DNA of 64,000 nt from Ardenticatena sp. (GTDB lineage Bacteria > Chloroflexota > Anaerolineae > Ardenticatenales > Ardenticatenaceae), in assembly GCA_015487975.1 (NCBI GenBank), contig WFOS01000022.1, positions 1-64,000 of the forward strand, given 5' to 3'. Made by a program: the position numbers and the translations under genes. The notes under the pieces were generated by a model that made no database searches, had not been told where the DNA came from, and worked only from the letters and a program-made list of their open reading frames with translations. Positions 49,922-59,861 of the stretch are shown here, one piece after another. How positions within the stretch are numbered: the first letter of the stretch is position 1; each line of letters starts with the position of its first letter.

Positions 49922-51075
49922 ACGGTTTCTCCCTGGATGGTGGATTGCTGCGCTCTGAACCGATGCGCGGCTTCGATACGTTCACGAATGGGTGGATGCG
50001 AATAGAGCAGCCAGACCACCCAGCGAGGCGGGTCGGCTTCAGCAAGATTTTGGTTGGCTAGGCGTGTCATGGCACGTGCAAACGCATCGGGCTTACCGGT
50101 GGTCTGCAAGGCGAAGCCGTCAGCAAGCCGCTCACGCCAACGCGAGTACGCGTTCCCCAACGGCATGGTGAGCAGGGCAAAGAGGCTCATCGCCAGGGCA
50201 AACAGTGGAAGGCCAGCAATATCACCAAGCCCCTGCAAGCCGAATACATCCACCCCCCACAGCAAGAAGCGGTGAGCTACATAAAGCCCACCAAAGGTGA
50301 GCAGGCTTTGCACCACAATGCCCCATTCGAGATCGTGATGCACCTGGTGCCCCAGTTCGTGGGCAATGATGGTTTCGATTTCGTCGGCGTCGTACTCGTT
50401 GTAGAGCGTATCTCCCAGTGCAATGCGCTTGGTACGCCCCAACCCCATCACCATGGCATTGGCAGCACGGGTACGCGCACTGAGGTTGATGGTGTATACA
50501 TCGGCGATCCGCACGCCCACACGTTGCGCCAGGCGCTCGATACGCCGCCGCAATTCGTCGTCATCGAGGGGAGTGAGGGTGTAGAAAAGCGGCACGATGA
50601 GCACAGGTGCCAATTGCCCCAGCACCACCGTGACGAAGAGCAAGAAGATGCCTCCCCAAATCCACCACGTGGTGGGGAAGGTGCGCAACAGCCAGTAGAG
50701 CACTTCGGCAATGGGCACGCCCAAGAAGAGCCCCAGCGCAAAGGATTTGAGCTGGTCGATCAGCCAACCACGCATGGTTTGGGTGCTCAGGCCAAAGCGA
50801 TGGGGCAGATGGTACCCCTGATACCAATCAAGCGGCAGAAAGAGCAGTGTGTAGGCGGTGAATCCCAATCCCACATAGGCGGCGACCATCGCCCAGGGGG
50901 ACCGAATGCCATGGGCAAGCAGCCAGTCACGCAGCCAGACGGCCAGACCACTCGCCTGTACCCCCAGCAAGAGCCCAAATGAGAGCACGATGTTCAGGAG
51001 AAGCAGGCGTCGTCGCAGGCGGGCATACTCACGAGCACGCGCCTGGCGTTGCGGGTCGAGGTGTAGTTCGCTCAT
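49918..51075 (-). CDS. M48-family membrane metalloprotease (Ste24-like)
   Basis: About 385 residues with several membrane segments (LLLLNIVLSFGLLLGVQASGL, MVAAYVGLGFTAYTLLFLPL, a loop, IWGGIFLLFVTVVLGQLAPVLIVPLFY) and the zinc motif IIAHELGHQVHHD with a downstream Glu in RERLADGFAL. This is the CAAX-protease-1/Ste24 pattern used in membrane protein quality control. ATG 51075 has an AAGGA SD; ATG 51096 would overlap the upstream stop by ATGA and lacks an SD. Confidence 0.92.
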   Translation of the reverse strand: MSELHLDPQRQARAREYARLRRRLLLLNIVLSFGLLLGVQASGLAVWLRDWLLAHGIRSPWAMVAAYVGLGFTAYTLLFLPLDWYQGYHLPHRFGLSTQTMRGWLIDQLKSFALGLFLGVPIAEVLYWLLRTFPTTWWIWGGIFLLFVTVVLGQLAPVLIVPLFYTLTPLDDDELRRRIERLAQRVGVRIADVYTINLSARTRAANAMVMGLGRTKRIALGDTLYNEYDADEIETIIAHELGHQVHHDLEWGIVVQSLLTFGGLYVAHRFLLWGVDVFGLQGLGDIAGLPLFALAMSLFALLTMPLGNAYSRWRERLADGFALQTTGKPDAFARAMTRLANQNLAEADPPRWVVWLLYSHPPIRERIEAAHRFRAQQSTIQGETV

Positions 51076-51092
51076 GGGTGTTGTTCCTTCGG

Positions 51093-51884
51093 TCATGGTA
51101 CAGCCGGCACAATCACACGCACAGCACATGGTGGTGGGAAGTTGCCGGTGATGTCCACGACGGTCAGCCGTAGCCAGTACGTACCAGCGGGGAATGCACC
51201 TGCCGGCCAGGTTGCGAGGACGCCGTTTTCGACTGGTTGACGCACCACGTCGCCAATGACCGACCAGGCCGAATCGGCTGGTTGTTCACCGGGCGCAAAT
51301 TCGACTTTGTAGAACTGGAAATTGGGGATGTTGGCGGTCCCGATGATGGCGACGTTCCCACTGACGCTCTGGTTCATACCTGGCGAGAGAATGCGCACCC
51401 CCGGATTGGGGCAGTTGGGCGGCACGACCTGAGGTGTTGGCGTGGCCGGTGGCGTGGGCGAGGGGGTCGGCGTGGCCTGCGGAGTTGGCGACGCCAACAC
51501 CTGTGCGATGCGCGACGGCGTAGGCGTGCTTTCACGTGTGGGGGTGGGTGTAGGCACAGGTGTGAGTGTTGGGCCGATGATAGGTGGCGTAGGCGTTGGT
51601 GAAAGCACAATTCCCACAACAGGTAATTCGCCTGTGGGGGTGACCGGGCGCAACACAACGGTATCGATGTAGGCAGTTGTCAAGACAAGCGCGGCAAACA
51701 TACCCGCAATCATGAACGCTCGTTGGGCATCGCGGCGGCGTTCTTCGCGCTCAAGCGAGAAGATGGAATAGCGAGATTCCTGCCATGCCAAGCGCCCCAT
51801 GTTGAGATAGAGCAGCACGCCCAGTATGCCCACGATGTAAATGAGCCAGTCGTATTGTTCGACGTAGGTCAAGATCGTTTCCAT
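51093..51884 (-). CDS. Membrane protein with Pro/Thr linker and extracytoplasmic beta domain
   Basis: 263 residues. Two membrane segments (WLIYIVGILGVLLYLN; AFMIAGMFAALVLTTAYI) are separated by a charged cytoplasmic stretch (LEREERRRDAQR). A Pro/Thr-rich linker of about 75 residues leads to a C-terminal Ig-like domain (VRILSPGMNQSVSGNVAIIGTANIPNFQFYKVEF) ending FPPPCAVRVIVP. Two Cys residues may form a disulphide. Function unknown. It is the first gene of the operon with M48 protease, maf and the AIR-synthase-like gene. Confidence 0.78.
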   Translation of the reverse strand: METILTYVEQYDWLIYIVGILGVLLYLNMGRLAWQESRYSIFSLEREERRRDAQRAFMIAGMFAALVLTTAYIDTVVLRPVTPTGELPVVGIVLSPTPTPPIIGPTLTPVPTPTPTRESTPTPSRIAQVLASPTPQATPTPSPTPPATPTPQVVPPNCPNPGVRILSPGMNQSVSGNVAIIGTANIPNFQFYKVEFAPGEQPADSAWSVIGDVVRQPVENGVLATWPAGAFPAGTYWLRLTVVDITGNFPPPCAVRVIVPAVP

Positions 51885-51923
51885 GCCCCTCGTTGTCCCC
51901 CACAGTTGTTGACAGGCGTCCAG

Positions 51924-51951
51924 ATTGTATGGTATGGGCAGGGTGTGTCAA
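51924..51951 (-). promoter_or_regulatory. Promoter of the membrane protein/M48/maf operon
   Basis: On the minus strand TTGACA (51951-51946), 16-bp spacer, TACAAT (51929-51924). Confidence 0.75.
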
Positions 51952-52021
51952 AGGAGATTTGTCGCTCCTGTGGCGGAGCACAGGCGCATAAAAAAACTGA
52001 TCACGTCGAGACATAGCGGCA

Positions 52022-52050
52022 TTCGCCATTCACCTTCCCCATGCTATACT
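52022..52050 (+). promoter_or_regulatory. Candidate tdh promoter
   Basis: TTCGCC (52022-52027), 17-bp spacer, TATACT (52045-52050) with an extended TGC. The gatC promoter has the same -35 sequence and spacing. Confidence 0.65.
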
Positions 52051-52083
52051 GCGGCCGAAAACCCTCGAAGAGGAGGCTGCATA

Positions 52084-53133
52084 ATGAAGATGAAGGCGCT
52101 TGCCAAAACACGCCCCGGCCCGGGGCTCGAACTCATCGAGACCGACGTTCCCACTCCGGGCCCACACGATGTCCTCATCGAAGTCACCGCCACCTCGATT
52201 TGCGGGACCGACGTTCACATTTACCGCTGGGATGCATGGAGTCAACACCGTATCAAGCCCCCCCTTATTCTTGGCCACGAATTTGCCGGCGAAATCGTAG
52301 CTGTCGGTGACGCTGTCACCGGCCTGGAACCAGGCATGGCGGTTTCCGCCGAAGGGCACATTGTCGATCATACCTGCGCTGCTTGTCGTGCCGGGCAAGC
52401 GCACCTCTGCCGCAATACACAGGTCATCGGCATCGACCGTGACGGAGCATTCGCCGAGTACGTCCTCGTCCCAGCTGAAAATGTCTGGGTAAACGCGCCT
52501 GACACCCCGCCGGAAATCGCTTCGCTGCAAGACCCCTTCGGCAATGCCGTCCACACCGCGTTTGCTTTCGACCTGGCGGGGCAACACGTGTTGGTCAATG
52601 GGTGTGGCCCCATCGGCTTGATGGCGATTCCCGTTGCACGCGCAATTGGCGCACGCACCATCTTCGCCACCGACATCAATGAGCAGCGGCTGGCGCTGGC
52701 ACGCCGCATGGGTGCTGACTACGTCCTCAATCCCCGTCATCAGGATATCGTCGCCGAGATTCAGGCGGCAACCGACGGCGACGGCGTGGACGTGGTCCTG
52801 GAAATGAGCGGCGCTGCGCCCGCGATCCGCACCGCGCTGGAAGCGTTGCGACCCGGCGGCAACGTCGCGGCGCTGGGGCTGGTGGGCAACGCGCTGGAAC
52901 TGGATTGGAGCGACCTCATCGTCATCAAAGGCGCAACGGTGCAGGGCATCTACGGGCGCAAAATTTGGGACACGTGGTATCGCATGCGGGCACTGCTGCA
53001 AACCGGCGCTGTGGACTTGCAACCACTCATCACCCACCGTATCACGCTCGACGAATTCGAGCGCGGGTTCGAGCTACTGATGAACCCCGGCGATGAAATT
53101 GTCGCCAAGGTGGTAATGTACCCCAATCCGTAA
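52084..53133 (+). CDS. tdh: L-threonine 3-dehydrogenase
   Basis: About 349 residues of zinc-dependent medium-chain dehydrogenase: catalytic zinc site [10 protein letters not shown] and [12 protein letters not shown]-binding [20 protein letters not shown], and the C-terminal TDH pattern [20 protein letters not shown]. In the structural zinc loop the first of four cysteines is Asp ([15 protein letters not shown]). It oxidises threonine to 2-amino-3-ketobutyrate, which the following kbl product cleaves. ATG 52084 has GAGGAGG upstream. kbl starts 31 bp after the stop. Confidence 0.95.
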   Translation: MKMKALAKTRPGPGLELIETDVPTPGPHDVLIEVTATSICGTDVHIYRWDAWSQHRIKPPLILGHEFAGEIVAVGDAVTGLEPGMAVSAEGHIVDHTCAACRAGQAHLCRNTQVIGIDRDGAFAEYVLVPAENVWVNAPDTPPEIASLQDPFGNAVHTAFAFDLAGQHVLVNGCGPIGLMAIPVARAIGARTIFATDINEQRLALARRMGADYVLNPRHQDIVAEIQAATDGDGVDVVLEMSGAAPAIRTALEALRPGGNVAALGLVGNALELDWSDLIVIKGATVQGIYGRKIWDTWYRMRALLQTGAVDLQPLITHRITLDEFERGFELLMNPGDEIVAKVVMYPNP

Positions 53134-53164
53134 GCCAACAAAGAAAGCGCAAGGAGGAAGCATC

Positions 53165-54358
53165 ATGACCACCCAACAAGACCCACTCGCCTGGATCGAT
53201 GACGAAATCGCCGCACTCAAAGACGCCGGGTTGTACACCCATATTCGCGTCATCGATTCGCCTCAGGGTGCCTGGTTGACGATCGATGGGCGCCGTCTGC
53301 TCAATCTCTGCTCGAACAACTACCTGGGGCTTGCCAATCATCCGCGCCTGGTACAAGCCGCCCAAGAGGCGATGGACCGCTACGGTGTGGGGCCTGCTGC
53401 CGTGCGTACCATTGCTGGCACCATGTCGCTGCACATCGAACTGGAACGGCGACTGGCGGCGTTCAAAGGCGTCGAGGCTGCCATCACCTTCCAGAGCGGC
53501 TTTACGGCCAATCTGGGCACCATCCCGGCAATCGTGGGGCGTGAGGATGTGATTTTCAGCGACCAGCTCAACCATGCGAGTATCATCGATGGCTGCCGCC
53601 TCAGCCGCGCTAAAATCATCGCCTACCCCCACAACGATGTCGATGCGCTGGAAGACCTCATCGAAGAGCATCGCGCCAACTACCGCCGGGCGCTCATCGT
53701 CACCGATGGCGTCTTCAGCATGGATGGCGACATTGCGCCCCTGCCGCAACTGGCCGAAGTTGCCAAACGGCACAACTGTATCCTCATGGTGGACGATGCC
53801 CATGGCGAAGGTGTCCTGGGGCGTGGTGGTCGTGGCATCGTCGATCATTTCGACCTGCACGGCATCGTGGACATCGAAGTAGGCACACTTTCGAAAGCGT
53901 TTGGCGTGGTGGGTGGTGTCATTGCTGGGAACAAGCGGCTTGTGGAATGGCTGCGCCAGCGCGGGCGCCCCTTCCTCTTTTCCAGCGCTATGACAGTGCC
54001 CGATGTAGCAGCCTGCCTGGCAGCGCTTGACATACTGGAAGAGAGCACCGAACTCGTCGATCGCCTGTGGGAAAACGCCCGCTACTTCAAAGCCGAAATG
54101 CGCAAGCTAGGTTTCGACACTGGTCAAAGCGAAACGCCCATTACCCCCGTCATGCTGGGCGAAGCCCCACTGGCGCAAACGTTCAGCCGTCGCCTATTCG
54201 AGGAAGGCGTCTTTGCCACAGCCATCGGCTACCCGACCGTCCCGCGCGGCGCGGCACGTATCCGTGTCATGCCAAGTGCGGCGCACGCCAAAGAAGACCT
54301 CGATTTTGCGCTGCAAGCCTTCGCCAAGGTGGGGCGCGAGTTGGGCGTCATCAGCTGA
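53165..54358 (+). CDS. kbl: Glycine C-acetyltransferase (2-amino-3-ketobutyrate CoA ligase)
   Basis: A 397-residue PLP enzyme of the alpha-oxoamine synthase family: [32 protein letters not shown], the PLP-contact [12 protein letters not shown] and the Schiff-base lysine in [13 protein letters not shown]. Together with tdh it converts threonine to glycine and acetyl-CoA. A BioF-like function is less likely given the neighbour. AAGGAGG precedes ATG 53165. A hairpin terminator follows. Confidence 0.96.
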   Translation: MTTQQDPLAWIDDEIAALKDAGLYTHIRVIDSPQGAWLTIDGRRLLNLCSNNYLGLANHPRLVQAAQEAMDRYGVGPAAVRTIAGTMSLHIELERRLAAFKGVEAAITFQSGFTANLGTIPAIVGREDVIFSDQLNHASIIDGCRLSRAKIIAYPHNDVDALEDLIEEHRANYRRALIVTDGVFSMDGDIAPLPQLAEVAKRHNCILMVDDAHGEGVLGRGGRGIVDHFDLHGIVDIEVGTLSKAFGVVGGVIAGNKRLVEWLRQRGRPFLFSSAMTVPDVAACLAALDILEESTELVDRLWENARYFKAEMRKLGFDTGQSETPITPVMLGEAPLAQTFSRRLFEEGVFATAIGYPTVPRGAARIRVMPSAAHAKEDLDFALQAFAKVGRELGVIS

Positions 54359-54380
54359 GCACCAACGTGCCACCAACGGC

Positions 54381-54408
54381 AACGCGGGGCGCTGTTGTGC
54401 CCCGCGTT
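54381..54408 (+). terminator. Terminator of tdh-kbl
   Basis: AACGCGGGGC (54381-54390) and GCCCCGCGTT (54399-54408) form a 10-bp stem with an 8-nt loop followed by a T-rich stretch. Confidence 0.85.
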
Positions 54409-54436
54409 CTGTTCTTGTCTGGTGGTCAGGTGTGCA

Positions 54437-55762
54437 TTATGGCCAAATCCCCCGGTCGAGTGTGGCTTGCGCCACACGCTCGATGGCGCAGACATACGCC
54501 GCTGTGCGCAGCGGCACTTCGAGCCGTTCCGATGCCGCCCACGTCTTGTCGAGCGCCCGCAACAGCACTTTGTGCAACTGCCGCTCGATTTCCTCTTGCG
54601 ACCAAAAGAAACTTTGCAAATCCTGCACCCACTCGAAATAGCTCACCACCAATCCCCCAGACGCTGCCAGAATGTCGGGAATGAGCATCACATCGGACTT
54701 TTCGGCTGCCAAGAGACGGTCGGCGCGTGGCGTGACGACCCCAGGCCCCCCTTCGACGATGACCCGTGCCTGCACCAAGTGGGCATTGTCGGCACGAATC
54801 TGGTTGCCCAACGCAGCCAGCACCAGAATGTCAACCGGCATCGTCAGCAAATCCTCGTCGCTGATGGTTTCGGCACGTGGGAAACCAGCCACCGAGCCAT
54901 GTTCGCGGGCATACCGCTGCACTTCTTCCACATCGAACCCGGTCGGCGCGTAGATTCCGCCGCCCATGTCGGTAATGGCAATGATACGCGCACCCCGCTC
55001 CCACAAATAGCGGGCGGCGTGAGAACCGACACGCCCAAACCCTTGCACCGCGACAGTGGCGCCTTCCAATGGCATGTCGAGCCGCGTCAAAATCTCCTCG
55101 GTCACATATGTGAGCCCCAATCCAATCGAGCCGCGCCACCCAACGGTACCACCCAATGGTTCCGGTTTCCCAGTAGCAATCGCGGCCACGGAGTAGCCCT
55201 TCGCCATCGAGATGGTATCCATCACCCACGCCATCGTCTGCTCGTTGGTGTTGAAATCGGGCGAGAGAATATCCTCTTCGGGGCCGATGTTGGGCAAAAT
55301 ATCCATCACATAACGGCGCGTCAAGCGTTCCAATTCGCCATCACTCAACGCGAAGGGATCGACCGCCACACCACCTGCTGCCCCGCCGAACGGAACATCG
55401 ACGAGTGCTGCCTTCCAAGTGTTCCACATCGCAAACGCTGTCACTTCCGAAAGCGTCAATCCCGCATGATAACGGATGCCACCATGCGATGGGCCAAGTG
55501 TCACATCATGTTGCACGCGGAAACCATCGAACACTTGCACACGGCCATCGTCCATGACGACAGGGAAATTGACGATAACCGCCCGGTCGGCGTGGCGAAG
55601 GAATTCGATGAAATCTGCTTCGAGGTCGAGATAGGGCAACGCACTTTCGAATTGCTCGATCGCCACATCGAACGGATTGGGCCCACTGGCAAAAGCCCCA
55701 GTTCGATGACGCAATCGTCGTAACGGCGCATCGGCCGCTGTCGAAGAAATGCGGTGTGTCAT
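54437..55762 (-). CDS. Glutamate dehydrogenase paralogue lacking active-site lysines
   Basis: About 441 residues of the Glu/Leu/Phe/Val dehydrogenase fold. Rossmann part (VAVQGFGRVGSHAARYL), NAD-site neighbourhood and C-terminal helices (DLQSFFWSQEEIE) are well kept. In the active site the substrate-binding Lys of GPxKGG is His93 (GPSHGG) and the catalytic Lys of GGAKGG is Ala129 (GGAAGG); only TWK Lys117 remains. Normal deamination is therefore unlikely. It follows the intact paralogue by about 50 bp. A regulatory subunit in a mixed hexamer, as in Thermus GdhA/GdhB, is a plausible reading. AAGGAGG precedes ATG 55762. Confidence 0.9.
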   Translation of the reverse strand: MTHRISSTAADAPLRRLRHRTGAFASGPNPFDVAIEQFESALPYLDLEADFIEFLRHADRAVIVNFPVVMDDGRVQVFDGFRVQHDVTLGPSHGGIRYHAGLTLSEVTAFAMWNTWKAALVDVPFGGAAGGVAVDPFALSDGELERLTRRYVMDILPNIGPEEDILSPDFNTNEQTMAWVMDTISMAKGYSVAAIATGKPEPLGGTVGWRGSIGLGLTYVTEEILTRLDMPLEGATVAVQGFGRVGSHAARYLWERGARIIAITDMGGGIYAPTGFDVEEVQRYAREHGSVAGFPRAETISDEDLLTMPVDILVLAALGNQIRADNAHLVQARVIVEGGPGVVTPRADRLLAAEKSDVMLIPDILAASGGLVVSYFEWVQDLQSFFWSQEEIERQLHKVLLRALDKTWAASERLEVPLRTAAYVCAIERVAQATLDRGIWP

Positions 55763-55811
55763 ACATGCCTCCTTGCATGTCATCTCATCGCAAACGAATG
55801 CTCACATTGGC

Positions 55812-57071
55812 TTATGGGTAGAACCCGCGCAGTTTGTATGCCGTCGCCACGCGGCTGAGCGCTAACATGTAGGCTGCGACGCGCAACGGTACGTTGTGTT
55901 CTTGTGCGAGTGTGTATGTTTGGTCGAACGCTCGCACCAAAATTTTGCGTAACTGCTGCGTGACTTGCTCATCGGTCCAGAAGAAGCTTTGCAAATCCTG
56001 CACCCACTCGAAGTACGAGACGATGACACCGCCACTGTTTGCGAGAATATCGGGAATGATATGGATGCCCTTCTCACGCAACACCTTGTCAGCGGCGGGG
56101 GTAACCGGGGCGTTGGCGGCTTCGACGATCACACGTGCGCGGATGGATTCGACATTGTCAGCAGTAATGATATTTTCGATCGAAGCGGGAACCAACACGT
56201 CGCATTCCAGTGCGAGCATGTCCTCGTGGGTGATAGGTTCGCCTTGTGGATATCCAACGACAGAGCCGGTTTCTTCCTTGTAGGCATACAACTCACGAAT
56301 GTCGAAACCGTTGGGATTGTAGATCGCGCCACTTCGGTCGCACACGGCAATCACTGTCGAGCCGAGCACATGTTCGAGCATGTACGCCACTGTGACGCCC
56401 ACTTTGCCAAAACCGTGCACCACCACACGCGCTCCGCGCAGATCGAGCCCAATCCGGTCGGCCAGTTCACGCAGCACGAACACCACCCCACGGCCAGGGG
56501 CACGTCGCCGTCCAGCGGAGCCCCCAATCACAGCTGGCTTCCCCGTGACGACGGCGGGCACGGAATAGCCTTTCACCATCGAGTAGGTATCCATGATCCA
56601 TGCCATCACCTGCTCATCCGTGCCCAGGTCGGGGGCGGGGATATCGCGCTCGGGCCCAATCAACAGGATGATTTCAGAGGTAAAACGGCGCGTCAACCGT
56701 TCGAGTTCATCCCTGGAAAGCGCCTTGGGGTCGCACAACACGCCCCCTTTGGCACCCCCAAAGGGCAAATTGACAACCGCCGTTTTCCACGTCATGAGCA
56801 TGGCCAGGCCAGTCGCCTGTTCGAGAGTGAGGTTGGGGTAATAGCGCAAGCCCCCTTTGGCGGGACCACGAACGGTGTTGTGGTGAACGCGGAAGCCGGA
56901 GAACACTTTGACGCTTCCGTCGTCCATTTTGACGGGGAAATGCACGTCAAGCACACGCTGGGGAACGTAGAGTTGGTCGCGCACGCCCTGGTCGATCTTC
57001 ATCAACTCGGCGGCTTCGTCGTAAAAATGCGTTGCTACTTCTTGCATGGTTGGGCTATCGTTGCCGTTCAC
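55812..57071 (-). CDS. Glutamate dehydrogenase (Glu/Leu/Phe/Val family)
   Basis: About 419 residues with the complete active site: GPAKGGLRYYP, MTWKTAVVNLPFGGAKGG (both lysines), the catalytic Asp region PAPDLGTDEQVMAW and the Rossmann glycine motif VVHGFGKVGVTVAY. It converts glutamate and 2-oxoglutarate with NAD(P). The start is GTG 57071, backed by AGGAGGAGG; the downstream ATG 57047 lacks an SD and the longer frame runs into gatB. It is followed by the lysine-less paralogue on the same strand. Confidence 0.93.
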   Translation of the reverse strand: MNGNDSPTMQEVATHFYDEAAELMKIDQGVRDQLYVPQRVLDVHFPVKMDDGSVKVFSGFRVHHNTVRGPAKGGLRYYPNLTLEQATGLAMLMTWKTAVVNLPFGGAKGGVLCDPKALSRDELERLTRRFTSEIILLIGPERDIPAPDLGTDEQVMAWIMDTYSMVKGYSVPAVVTGKPAVIGGSAGRRRAPGRGVVFVLRELADRIGLDLRGARVVVHGFGKVGVTVAYMLEHVLGSTVIAVCDRSGAIYNPNGFDIRELYAYKEETGSVVGYPQGEPITHEDMLALECDVLVPASIENIITADNVESIRARVIVEAANAPVTPAADKVLREKGIHIIPDILANSGGVIVSYFEWVQDLQSFFWTDEQVTQQLRKILVRAFDQTYTLAQEHNVPLRVAAYMLALSRVATAYKLRGFYP

Positions 57072-57142
57072 ACGCCTCCTCCTCGAGGTTTGCTCAATTT
57101 TGCATGCGCTGGGGCGGGCGTCACCACCCGCCCCATCTGTGT

Positions 57143-58600
57143 TTACTCTGGTCGTCGCGCTTCCAATTCCTGCGTCAACAAATCCAGCACGACCTTGGGG
57201 TTGGCTTTGCCACGTGTGGCACGCATCACCTGCCCCATAAGCCACTTCGCAACCTGCTCGCGTCCACCAAGGTACGCGGCAACTTCATCGGGATGTGCAT
57301 CGAGCACGTCACGCACTACGGTGAGCAAAGCATCGGCGTCGCTCACCTGTTTCAAGCCACGAGATTCGACGATCGCGGCGGGTGATTGCCCAGTTTCAAG
57401 CACCTCGACCAGCACTTGCTTGGCGACATTGTTGTTGATGTCGCCTTTTTCAACCAATACCAGCAATTCGACAAGGTGAGAATGCGTCAGCGGCATCGAT
57501 TCGAACGTCATGTCCCGTTCGCCTAGGCGGCGGAAGAGTTCGCCTGTCATCCAGTTGGCAATGGTTTGCGCCGATACAACCGGCTGGCTTTGCACCCCCA
57601 AGCGAACCGCCTCCTCGAACCATTCGGCGGTCGTGCGGTCGGCGACCAGCAAATCGGCGGCGTACTCGCTCAGACCATATTCAGCCACAAAGCGGGCGGC
57701 CTTCTGGTCGGGCATTTCGGGGAGTTGCGTGCGGATGGCTTCCACCCATTCGCGGCTCACGGTGAGCGGCGGCAAATCAGGTTCGGGGAAGTAGCGATAG
57801 TCGTGGGCTTCTTCCTTGGAACGCTGCGACACCGTGCGATTCTCGCTTTCGACCCAACCACGTGTTTCTCGGACCACAGAACCACCGCTTTCGAGCACCT
57901 TGATTTGGCGCTGAATTTCGTATTCGAGCGCCATTTTGACGCTGCGAAACGAGTTCATGTTTTTGACTTCAACTTGCGTTCCAAAACGGTCGCTCCCTTT
58001 GGGGCGCACGCTGACGTTGGCATCGACACGCAAGGCGCCAGCTTCCATATCGCCACTGGAAACGCCCAAATAGCGCAGGATGGTGCGTAGTTTTTGCAAG
58101 AAGAGGCGGGCTTCCTCGGGGGTGCGAATATCCGGCTCGGTCACAATCTCCATCAGCGGGACGCCACTGCGGTTGTAATCCACCAGTGCTTTGCCCCCCA
58201 TGTGGTAGAGCCGCCCGGTATCTTCTTCGAGGTGAATACGGCGAATGCCAACACGGCGCGTTCGACCATCCACCTCGAATTCGAGAGAGCCGTTGCGCGT
58301 CAGTGGCAAATCGTACTGAGAGATTTGATAGGCCTTAGGCAGGTCGGGGTAGTGGTAGTTTTTGCGGTCCCACTTGGTGAATTCGGGAATCTCACAATTG
58401 AATGCCAGCCCGGTGAGGATGGTGTATTCGACAGCGCGTTTGTTGATGACCGGCAACGAGCCTGGCAGCCCCAAGCAAACGGGGCAAACATGCGTGTTGG
58501 GCGGTGCATCTTGATACGCAGCGTCGCAGCCACAAAACATTTTCGATTGTGTGAGCAACTGTGCGTGGACTTCCAACCCTATGATGGCTTCGTATTCCAT
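57143..58600 (-). CDS. gatB: Aspartyl/glutamyl-tRNA amidotransferase subunit B
   Basis: A 485-residue GatB protein: [19 protein letters not shown] with the zinc-binding Cys region, [43 protein letters not shown] and the C-terminal YqeY-like helical domain. With GatA and GatC it amidates Glu-tRNA(Gln) or Asp-tRNA(Asn). gatC and gatA lie about 3.5 kb upstream on the same strand, separated by three other genes. The intergenic region before it contains a promoter-like sequence and paired 12-bp repeats. Confidence 0.96.
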   Translation of the reverse strand: MEYEAIIGLEVHAQLLTQSKMFCGCDAAYQDAPPNTHVCPVCLGLPGSLPVINKRAVEYTILTGLAFNCEIPEFTKWDRKNYHYPDLPKAYQISQYDLPLTRNGSLEFEVDGRTRRVGIRRIHLEEDTGRLYHMGGKALVDYNRSGVPLMEIVTEPDIRTPEEARLFLQKLRTILRYLGVSSGDMEAGALRVDANVSVRPKGSDRFGTQVEVKNMNSFRSVKMALEYEIQRQIKVLESGGSVVRETRGWVESENRTVSQRSKEEAHDYRYFPEPDLPPLTVSREWVEAIRTQLPEMPDQKAARFVAEYGLSEYAADLLVADRTTAEWFEEAVRLGVQSQPVVSAQTIANWMTGELFRRLGERDMTFESMPLTHSHLVELLVLVEKGDINNNVAKQVLVEVLETGQSPAAIVESRGLKQVSDADALLTVVRDVLDAHPDEVAAYLGGREQVAKWLMGQVMRATRGKANPKVVLDLLTQELEARRPE

Positions 58601-58634
58601 CTTTTTCCCTCATGCATCAAATTTGCTACTCAAC

Positions 58635-58687
58635 AAAATTTGAGTTCGACTATATTACATTCAAAATTACGAACGAAAATTTGAGTT
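58635..58687. promoter_or_regulatory. Candidate gatB promoter flanked by 12-bp direct repeats
   Basis: AAAATTTGAGTT occurs at 58635-58646 and 58676-58687, 41 bp apart start to start. Between them, on the minus strand, TTCGTT (58677-58672), 17-bp spacer and TATAGT (58654-58649) look like a promoter. The upstream copy overlaps the fic stop codon. The whole stretch is AT-rich. Confidence 0.55.
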
Positions 58688-59861
58688 ACGCATCCGTTTC
58701 CAAAGAGCGCACGACTTCAAGGATGGCATCAGCCTGATATAAGCGTGGGCGTACATCTTGACGCGAAAGGATATCTAGTTGTACTAATTTTTCAACGACA
58801 TTTTGTGCAGTTTGAAAGGAAGCCAGATCCAATGCTCGCTGTACGTCACTTATCGAGACAATTGGCTGAACAAAGAGACGATCCACAAGACGCAACGCAT
58901 TCGTCGAGCGTGTTTCTTGTCGGACTCGTTCACGCCACTTCCGTTGTATATCCTGTAACTGCTTGATGCGCTTGGCTGTGCGGTCGGCCTCTTCCTTGAC
59001 ACCACGAAGAAAGAACACGATCCATGCTTCCCACGTCCCTTCCATACTGACTGCCAAGAGTGTCTCATAATACTCCGTTCGATGCCGCTCGAAAAAGGCG
59101 CTCAGATACAACAAAGGGATTGGCAAAATGTTCCAATGTACAAGCAAAAGGGCAATGAACAAACGGCCAAGACGGCCGTTCCCATCCACGAATGGATGTA
59201 TCGCTTCGAATTGATAATGGACGCACGCCAAGCGCACCAAGGGTGGATGTCGATCTTCATCATGCAAATACTTTTCGAACGCATCCAGACATGCCATCAA
59301 TTCGTCCGGAGGCGGTGGGACGAATGTTACTGTGCGCAGCGTACTATTGGGTGCGCCAATCCAATTTTGCGTCGTTCGAAATCCCCCCGGTGTGGCATAC
59401 TCACCACGGACATCTTGCATCAGTTTGGCATGGATCTCACGCAAAAGTCGCAAAGAGAGCGGCAATGTATCGATACGTTCGAGTGCATATTCCAACGCGA
59501 CGACGTAATTGTGTACTTCGCGAACGTCTGCCAGTTCAGCCGGTGAGCGTTGTCGAAGACCACCGGCTTCGTATGCCAGCAACGCTTCGAGGTCCGAACG
59601 GGTTCCCTCGATACGAGAAGAAAGAACCGCTTCTTGCCGCATCAACGGCGCCACCAGCAATGACGGGTTCGGCAACGTTCGCCCGAGCCCGGCCAATTCA
59701 CCAACGGCGCGGTCGGCGTCGGACAACGCGCGCACGACATCTGGACGATAGTCCACGTCCGGAGGCAATGGATGCGGCACGAAAGCCCAGTACGCGGCTT
59801 CTCCACGTCCAATGTGGCGCAAGCGTCCCGCCCGTTGTCCACGAAACGTTTTTGGATCCAT
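58686..59861 (-). CDS. Fic family protein (AMP transferase-like) with N-terminal inhibitory motif
   Basis: About 391 residues. The catalytic motif HPFVDGNGRLGR near residue 225 is complete. Near residue 80 the sequence SSRIEGT resembles the auto-inhibitory (S/T)xxxE(G/N) helix of class II Fic proteins. A Fic N-terminal domain precedes it and a C-terminal winged helix-like region (SDVQRALDLASFQTAQNVVEKLV) follows. Such proteins AMPylate target proteins at Ser/Thr/Tyr. The gene looks AT-richer than its neighbours and sits between the aminotransferase and gatB. ATG 59861 lies next to the upstream stop (GTG 59864 also possible). Confidence 0.9.
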   Translation of the reverse strand: MDPKTFRGQRAGRLRHIGRGEAAYWAFVPHPLPPDVDYRPDVVRALSDADRAVGELAGLGRTLPNPSLLVAPLMRQEAVLSSRIEGTRSDLEALLAYEAGGLRQRSPAELADVREVHNYVVALEYALERIDTLPLSLRLLREIHAKLMQDVRGEYATPGGFRTTQNWIGAPNSTLRTVTFVPPPPDELMACLDAFEKYLHDEDRHPPLVRLACVHYQFEAIHPFVDGNGRLGRLFIALLLVHWNILPIPLLYLSAFFERHRTEYYETLLAVSMEGTWEAWIVFFLRGVKEEADRTAKRIKQLQDIQRKWRERVRQETRSTNALRLVDRLFVQPIVSISDVQRALDLASFQTAQNVVEKLVQLDILSRQDVRPRLYQADAILEVVRSLETDA

